DNA of 11,008 nucleotides from an uncultured Clostridia bacterium (GTDB lineage Bacteria > Bacillota > Clostridia > Oscillospirales > Oscillospiraceae). Made by a program: the position numbers and the translations under genes. Shown piece after piece: positions 7,466 to 11,008 of this stretch (position 1 is its first letter; every line of letters begins with the position of its first letter). The stretch covers positions 1 through 11,008 of the forward strand of contig CALLZZ010000530.1 in the NCBI GenBank assembly GCA_937858235.1, written 5' to 3'. The notes under the pieces were generated by a model. That model had not been told where the DNA came from. It saw only the letters and a list, made by a program, of their open reading frames with translations, and did not search any database.

Positions 7466-7589
7466 AAAACTATCAACTTATTCCGAAAAACATCCCTCTT
7501 TTTAAATATGACTTGAAAAATACGCATACAGCTTATAAACTGTATGTGCATTTTCTTATGCAGTTTAGGAAGAAAGGAATATATAGATT
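7466..7589. other. Gap between regulator and GH42 genes, with weak promoter elements
   Basis: Besides the hairpin at 7523-7548, the gap holds TTGAAA (7513-7518) and TATAAA (7534-7539), a possible promoter with a short 15-nt spacer whose -10 would lie in the hairpin loop. AAAGGA at 7573-7578, 11 nt before the GH42 ATG, is the ribosome binding site. GH42 could be read from the regulator promoter, from this weak promoter, or both. Confidence 0.35.
7523..7557 (+). terminator. Hairpin with T-rich tail between regulator and GH42 genes
   Basis: Arms CGCATACAG (7523-7531) and CTGTATGTG (7540-7548) form a 9-bp stem with one G-T wobble and an 8-nt loop, followed after three bases by TTTTCTT. It can serve as a weak intrinsic terminator for the regulator gene. 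The symmetric CATACAG/CTGTATG core could equally be an operator for the GH42 gene 42 nt downstream. Confidence 0.45.
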
Positions 7590-9593
7590 ATGTCACAAAA
7601 AAATTTGGTCTTTTTACTCGGAGGAGATTTCTCACCCGAACAATGGCAGGACTATCCCGAAATTTTGGAAAAGGATATAACTCTTATGAAGCAGGCGGGC
7701 TGCAACGTAATGACCCTCGGTATGTTCGCCTGGTCAGTCCTTGAAAAGACAGAGGGAAACTATGATTTTTCATTTTTGGACGAAGCAATCGAAAGATTAT
7801 ACGCGGGCGGGATAAGCGTTATACTCGGCACCCCCAGTGCCGCAATGCCTTACTGGCTTGCAAAAAAATACCCCGAGGCCGCGCGCGTTGACGAAAATAT
7901 GATGCGTGAAGCATGCGTTCCCAGAGCATTTTTCTGCCCATCTTCCCCTGTATACCGCCAAAAAGTCCGCGCAATAAACGAACAGCTTGCCAAACGATAC
8001 GGGAACCATCCCGCCGTTATACTTTGGCATATTTCAAACGAATATCAGGGCATAGGCTGTTACTGTGAAAACTGCCAAAATAAATTCCGCGAGTGGCTAA
8101 AGAAAAAATACAATAACGATTTGAATTTGTTGAACAGAACGCTTTGGAATAATTTCTGGAGCGGCGACTTCAGCTCCTGGGACGAGATAGACATTCCGAA
8201 GCCGAAAAGCCGTACATACGGCACGGGACTTTATCTTGAATGGAAACGATTTACGACAGAGCTGTATGTTGACTTTATGTGCGCGGAAGCGGAGCCTATA
8301 AGGCGCTTTTCGCCCAATATTCCCATTACCACAAATTTTCATGGTTGTTTTTTTGACCTTGATTATCATAAATTTAAGGATTATGTCGATATAATATCCT
8401 GGGATATCTATCCACGGTGGCACAGCAATAATGTTATTGACGAGGCAGTCAAAGCGGGCTTTACCTATGACATGTGCAGAAGCTTTTTGCACAAGCCGTT
8501 TTATATCATGGAAAACACGCCGAACGTCGCAAACTTCGAAACACCCAACACAACAAAAAGACCCAACATGAATATATTAAGCTCTGTTCAGGCTGTCGGA
8601 CACGGCGCCGATATGATAGGCTATTTTCAATGGCGTCAAAGCCGAGGCGGCTATGAAAAAACACACGGCGCCATCGTTGACCACTCGGGACGTGATGACA
8701 CGAGAATATTTAAGGAAATCTGTAATCTCGGAAAGCTTCTGGCAGAAAACAAAGAAATCTGCGGCACCTCACAAAAAGCCGAAGTCGCAATTATTTATGA
8801 TTGGGAAACACGCTGGACCCTTGACAATATAGTCGCATTCGGCGGCAAAAACAAAAAATATCTTGATACCTGCTTAAAGCATTACGCATATTTCCGCAGG
8901 AACAGTATAGACGTAGATATTATCGGTCAGGACTCGGATATTTCAAAATACAAAATCGTAATTGCACCCATGCTGTATCTCATAAAGCACTCAACCATTG
9001 AACGCTTTTGCGAATATACAAAAAACGGCGGAACTCTGGTTGCCACCTATATTACCGGTATTGTGGACGAAAACGATATGTGCTATCTCGGTGGTTTTCC
9101 CGCCGATGAATTAAAAGATGTATTCGGAATTTGGGCGGAAGAGACGGACTCGCTTAAAAGCGGTATTACCGTTAAGGTTTGCGCCGACGAAGAGGAATTT
9201 GAGGCTGTTGACTACTGCGAATATATTCACAGCGTTACCGCGGATATAATTGCAACCTTTGAAAGTGATTATTTCAAAGGCATGCCCGCAGCCCTGCGCA
9301 ACAGCTATGGCAAGGGCACCGCGTACTACATAGGCTTCCGCGATAACGGCAAATACTTAAATCATTTCTATGATAAAATAACGCATGAGTTTGAGCATTA
9401 TTCTCCTGCGGACGGTGTTTTTTCAAGTAAACGCTTCAGTGACGATGCCGAGTACCTTCTGCTTCAGAATTTCAACGCCGAAAATACTACCGTTAAAATC
9501 CCGCCGGATTATTGTGCACCGGATGGCCGACCAATGCCCGAAACCTTTGACATTCCGGGCTATGGCGTTAAAATATTAAAGAACCGTAAATAA
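7590..9593 (+). CDS. GH42 beta-galactosidase, cytoplasmic
   Basis: A 667-residue glycoside hydrolase of family 42, which removes terminal beta-galactosyl (in some members alpha-L-arabinopyranosyl) residues from imported oligosaccharides. No signal peptide is present, so it acts in the cytoplasm. The N-terminal stretch GGDFSPEQW and TLGMFAWSVLE are family hallmarks. The TIM barrel spans ~10-385, with acid/base Glu151 in WHISNEY and nucleophile Glu308 in YIMENTP. A zinc-type cysteine cluster is present: C157, C159 and C162, with C109 upstream, as in zinc-binding GH42 enzymes. Residues ~395-600 correspond to the trimerisation domain and ~605-665 to the small C-terminal beta domain. Length is typical and the gene looks intact. 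It lies 124 nt after the regulator in the same direction and complements the divergent transporter. Family is very likely; exact substrate is not known. Confidence 0.94.
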   Translation: MSQKNLVFLLGGDFSPEQWQDYPEILEKDITLMKQAGCNVMTLGMFAWSVLEKTEGNYDFSFLDEAIERLYAGGISVILGTPSAAMPYWLAKKYPEAARVDENMMREACVPRAFFCPSSPVYRQKVRAINEQLAKRYGNHPAVILWHISNEYQGIGCYCENCQNKFREWLKKKYNNDLNLLNRTLWNNFWSGDFSSWDEIDIPKPKSRTYGTGLYLEWKRFTTELYVDFMCAEAEPIRRFSPNIPITTNFHGCFFDLDYHKFKDYVDIISWDIYPRWHSNNVIDEAVKAGFTYDMCRSFLHKPFYIMENTPNVANFETPNTTKRPNMNILSSVQAVGHGADMIGYFQWRQSRGGYEKTHGAIVDHSGRDDTRIFKEICNLGKLLAENKEICGTSQKAEVAIIYDWETRWTLDNIVAFGGKNKKYLDTCLKHYAYFRRNSIDVDIIGQDSDISKYKIVIAPMLYLIKHSTIERFCEYTKNGGTLVATYITGIVDENDMCYLGGFPADELKDVFGIWAEETDSLKSGITVKVCADEEEFEAVDYCEYIHSVTADIIATFESDYFKGMPAALRNSYGKGTAYYIGFRDNGKYLNHFYDKITHEFEHYSPADGVFSSKRFSDDAEYLLLQNFNAENTTVKIPPDYCAPDGRPMPETFDIPGYGVKILKNRK

Positions 9594-9752
9594 TATATTT
9601 ATTGTACATATAGGGAACTTTTACATAAGATGGTTTCAAATTAATTTGACGGAACTTTTAAAAATAACACTGCTTGGGAAAGAGTCTCTGATGCCGCCGA
9701 GGAAGCATTATTCACGGCGGTTTAACGAATATGCAGTATATGCAATCGTCAG
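9594..9752. other. Intergenic region downstream of GH42
   Basis: No gene can be supported here. It contains a hairpin at 9694-9720 and a short plus-strand open stretch (9645-9725) whose translation looks protein-like (for example AWERVSDAAEEALFTAV) but which begins right after a stop and has no start codon or ribosome binding site. It may be another gene remnant. Confidence 0.3.
9694..9720 (+). terminator. GC-rich hairpin downstream of GH42, possible weak terminator
   Basis: CCGCCG (9694-9699) pairs with CGGCGG (9715-9720) over a 15-nt loop and is followed by only three T. It lies ~100 nt after the GH42 stop. The large loop and short T-run make it a weak terminator candidate at best. Confidence 0.25.
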
Positions 9753-10104
9753 CTAAAAACTTGACCTGAGCATACCAGTTCCTGGTATCACAGCGGAAAA
9801 AAGTTCTACCAAAACGGCAAAGCCATATCCCTTGTGCGCCGCCATAGGTTGAAGGCTTGCACTCGCCGGAGATTTATTCGCCTCCGTCGTCATTGCTGAG
9901 TGCGATTTTCCCGTCCGGAAGCGATGCCGCAAACGACATAGGATTACTGCCGATATTCTTCACACGGCTGTTGGGAACTGCAATAACAGGATCCGCATTA
10001 CTCATGGAAATACCGATCAATCCCTCTTTTGCCGCAAGGTTTGAATAATAACCAGCCGCACCGAAATGACAGCTGTTCTTCACGCCGACATACGCAATAC
10101 CGAC
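9753..10104 (-). pseudogene. Remnant of a malate/L-lactate dehydrogenase (Ldh_2 family), frameshifted and truncated
   Basis: Two minus-strand segments in neighbouring frames carry hallmarks of the NAD(P)-dependent Ldh_2 family (malate, L-lactate, ureidoglycolate and diketogulonate dehydrogenases). The first (10104 down to 9877) reads VGIAYVGVKNSCHFGAAGYY and continues with GLIGISMSNADP and NPMSFAA, matching the conserved NS-HFGAAGYY and SNADP / TNPI-FA motifs. It is bounded by a TAG at 10105-10107 and a TAA at 9874-9876. The second, shifted by one base (~9873 down to 9756), contains PMAAHKGYGFAVLVELFSAV, matching the conserved HKGYG-LA--VE helix, and stops at TAG 9753-9755. The spacing between HFG and HKGYG is about 77 codons, shorter than I expect for the family, suggesting an internal deletion. 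The N-terminal ~110 and C-terminal residues are missing and no ribosome binding site is present. Non-functional. Confidence 0.82.
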
Positions 10105-10107
10105 CTA

Positions 10108-10171
10108 TTTTCATTATATAAATTAAGTGTAGCTAATCATACCTCAAAGCATAGGAACGCACAAAATTTGT
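10108..10171. other. Spacer between dehydrogenase remnant and recombinase-associated hairpin, with a short palindrome
   Basis: No gene. The only structure is GCACAAA (10159-10165) and TTTGTGC (10167-10173) around a single A, a nearly perfect palindrome that touches the strong hairpin next to it. Confidence 0.35.
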
Positions 10172-10198
10172 GCCGCCTGAGAATTATTCTCAGGCGGC
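10172..10198 (-). terminator. Strong hairpin, probable intrinsic terminator of the recombinase fragment
   Basis: GCCGCCTGAGAA (10172-10183) and TTCTCAGGCGGC (10187-10198) form a perfect 12-bp stem with a 3-nt loop, starting 15 nt after the recombinase stop. On the minus strand it is followed by ACAAATTTTG, a short T-run. This is the strongest hairpin in the window. Its survival beside a decayed gene suggests that it came with the recombinase. Confidence 0.7.
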
Positions 10199-10213
10199 GA
10201 TGTTGTTTGAATT

Positions 10214-10600
10214 TCATATCTCAAACCCCTCCGTAATTCCGTTCAGCCTTGCGGTATCTTTCTTAACATAGTACATCTCAGTGATCTGCGAAGTGCTGTG
10301 CCCGAGCAAGTCCGCCACCTGTTTCGGGCTTAATGCCCGTATCGTTCCATCAGGCTGTTTTACTCCATTCACAAGATTGGTCGCAAATGTATGACGGAGC
10401 GAATGCAATCCCTTGGTTTCAATTCCCGCTTGGTTTAATATCCGGTAGTATCTCTTTCGGAAGTTTACAGGGTTTGTAAATGCCCCATGTTCATCGCATA
10501 TCAACGGCGCTTCCTCTCCGAAATAAAGCTTCTTGCGCAATTTCTTTATCATTGAATCCAAACTATTGTGATCGGATTCAATGTAGATTTTCTTTTGAAA
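10214..10600 (-). pseudogene. C-terminal fragment of a tyrosine recombinase/phage-type integrase
   Basis: The open frame runs 10657 to 10214 (147 codons) but recognisable integrase sequence starts only around codon 20. It keeps the second half of the catalytic domain: NFRKRYYRILNQAGIETKG (~65-83), then the box HSLRHTFATNL (His85, Arg88), LLGH (His120) and the nucleophile tyrosine in EMYYVKKD (Tyr129 or Tyr130). The SAM-like DNA-binding domain and the first catalytic arginine are absent, so it cannot recombine DNA by itself. The frame start is a TTG without a ribosome binding site, and its first ~20 codons lie in sequence that in another frame belongs to a secreted protein. It is therefore a 5'-truncated gene joined to foreign DNA, a likely relic of an integrative element. 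The boundary of ~10600 is approximate. Confidence 0.8.
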
Positions 10601-10847
10601 CAGCAGTTTTGTATAGTTTGGTGAATGCAAGGACTTCTTGCAGAATGGTAGGGTCAAGCCACGACCACGTCCCCGGCAGTCCGTTGACCGAGCCTTTTAA
10701 GAGCGGTAAATCGCTCAGCGCCTGTCCGTAACTGCCCTCTGCTGTCAATGCCGTTTCATCGGCATTGCTTGTATACGGCAGCGCGGCGCTTAGTAATGCC
10801 GCCAGTGTTACTGCGCAGCTAAAAATTCTTTTTGTAGTTCTTTTCAT
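10578..10847 (-). pseudogene. 5' part of a secreted-protein gene, cut by the recombinase fragment
   Basis: This frame gives 89 residues from an ATG at 10847 to a TGA at 10578. The start is firm: AAGGAGG at 10857-10863 lies 9 nt upstream. Residues 1-29 are a clear Sec signal peptide (KRTTKR, hydrophobic CAVTLAALLSAAL, cut likely after SNA). The mature part (ALTAEGSYGQALSDLPLLKG, then GLPGTWSWLDPTI) matches no family I can name. The last ~8 codons overlap DNA that encodes the recombinase in a different frame, so the gene looks cut off after ~80 codons rather than naturally short. Transcription and secretion of a short product remain possible because the 5' end is intact. It could also be a genuine small secreted protein, which I consider less likely. 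Confidence 0.6.
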
Positions 10848-10856
10848 TTGATTTGT

Positions 10857-10863
10857 CCTCCTT
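10857..10863 (-). promoter_or_regulatory. Ribosome binding site of the truncated secreted-protein gene
   Basis: AAGGAGG on the minus strand, 9 nt before the ATG at 10847, a perfect Shine-Dalgarno. It rules out the TTG at 10883 that would give a longer frame, since that codon precedes this site and lies in a palindrome. Confidence 0.8.
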
Positions 10864-10876
10864 TTATTTTTGGGTA

Positions 10877-10921
10877 GTGTCAAATTGACACCCCGTTTTT
10901 TTATTTTAACTATTGTTAAAA
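10877..10921. repeat. Two adjacent short palindromes upstream of the secreted-protein gene
   Basis: GTGTCAA (10877-10883) and TTGACAC (10885-10891) form a 7-bp palindrome around a single A, flanked by GGG and CCC that could extend it. Next to it, TTTTAAC (10904-10910) and GTTAAAA (10915-10921) form a second 7-bp inverted repeat around TATT. Both lie directly upstream of the ribosome binding site at 10857-10863, where operators are expected. I see no clear -35/-10 pair on the minus strand between them and the window end. Confidence 0.45.
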
Positions 10922-11008
10922 CCTTGATTTTTCGGAGGTTTCACGATTTTTGCACAGTTCTGAAAGGTAAAAATAATTCGCATTAAATCAACCTTAAAAA
11001 CAAGCTTT

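Noticed and set aside
8097..8492. A 131-codon minus-strand open frame within GH42
   Set aside because: Shadow of the GH42 coding sequence, with no recognisable motif or ribosome binding site.
9645..9725. Short plus-strand open stretch translating to a helix-like peptide (AWERVSDAAEEALFTAV)
   Set aside because: Looks protein-like but begins immediately after a stop, has no start codon or ribosome binding site, and is too short to identify. At most a gene remnant.
9772..9788. Perfect ATACCAG-TTC-CTGGTAT inverted repeat
   Set aside because: It lies within the dehydrogenase remnant and overlaps codons of the recognisable frame, so it is probably coincidental rather than an operator or terminator.
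10214..10657. Intact integrase with an adjacent att site, i.e. an active mobile element
   Set aside because: The recombinase lacks its N-terminal domains and first catalytic arginine, no other element genes are present, and no direct repeats that would mark att ends are evident in the window.

Overview
The window reads as a carbohydrate-utilisation locus of an anaerobic, low-to-moderate GC Firmicute of clostridial type. The evidence for this is inference from gene style: strong AAGGAG-type ribosome binding sites, consensus sigma-A promoters, a lipoprotein-type solute-binding protein, CUT1 sugar permeases with no dedicated ATPase gene, an AraC-family regulator, and a large secreted modular glycoside hydrolase. 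The sequence alone does not fix the genus.

Positions 75-6351 (minus strand) form an operon-like block read from right to left. It begins with an extracellular sugar-binding lipoprotein (4963-6351), then a hairpin, then two ABC permeases (3885-4808 and 2967-3872, 12 nt apart), and ends with a 917-residue secreted clan GH-A glycoside hydrolase (75-2828). The divergent control region 6352-6607 carries a near-consensus promoter for this block, a cre-like site just downstream of its predicted start, and a perfect consensus promoter for the AraC-type regulator gene (6608-7465, plus strand). The regulator is followed by a hairpin and an intracellular GH42 beta-galactosidase (7590-9593). A coherent, inferred model is: the secreted hydrolase releases oligosaccharides, the lipoprotein and permeases import them using a shared MsmX-type ATPase encoded elsewhere, GH42 removes terminal beta-galactosyl or alpha-L-arabinopyranosyl units in the cytoplasm, and the AraC protein senses the sugar.

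Positions 9594-10847 are different. This is a patch of gene debris on the minus strand: a frameshifted, truncated malate/L-lactate dehydrogenase (Ldh_2 family) remnant at 9753-10104, a very strong terminator-like hairpin, a tyrosine recombinase that keeps only its catalytic C-terminal part, and, joined to it out of frame, the first ~80 codons of a secreted protein with an excellent ribosome binding site. This suggests past recombination or element decay beside the sugar locus. The final ~150 bases hold two short perfect palindromes upstream of that truncated secreted-protein gene.

I found no CRISPR array, tRNA, rRNA, intact mobile element or clear riboswitch. I do not see a demonstrably new class of biological system. 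The most novel parts are the unassigned secreted glycoside hydrolase and the substrate it implies, the compact divergent control region, and the mosaic of gene remnants at the right edge.
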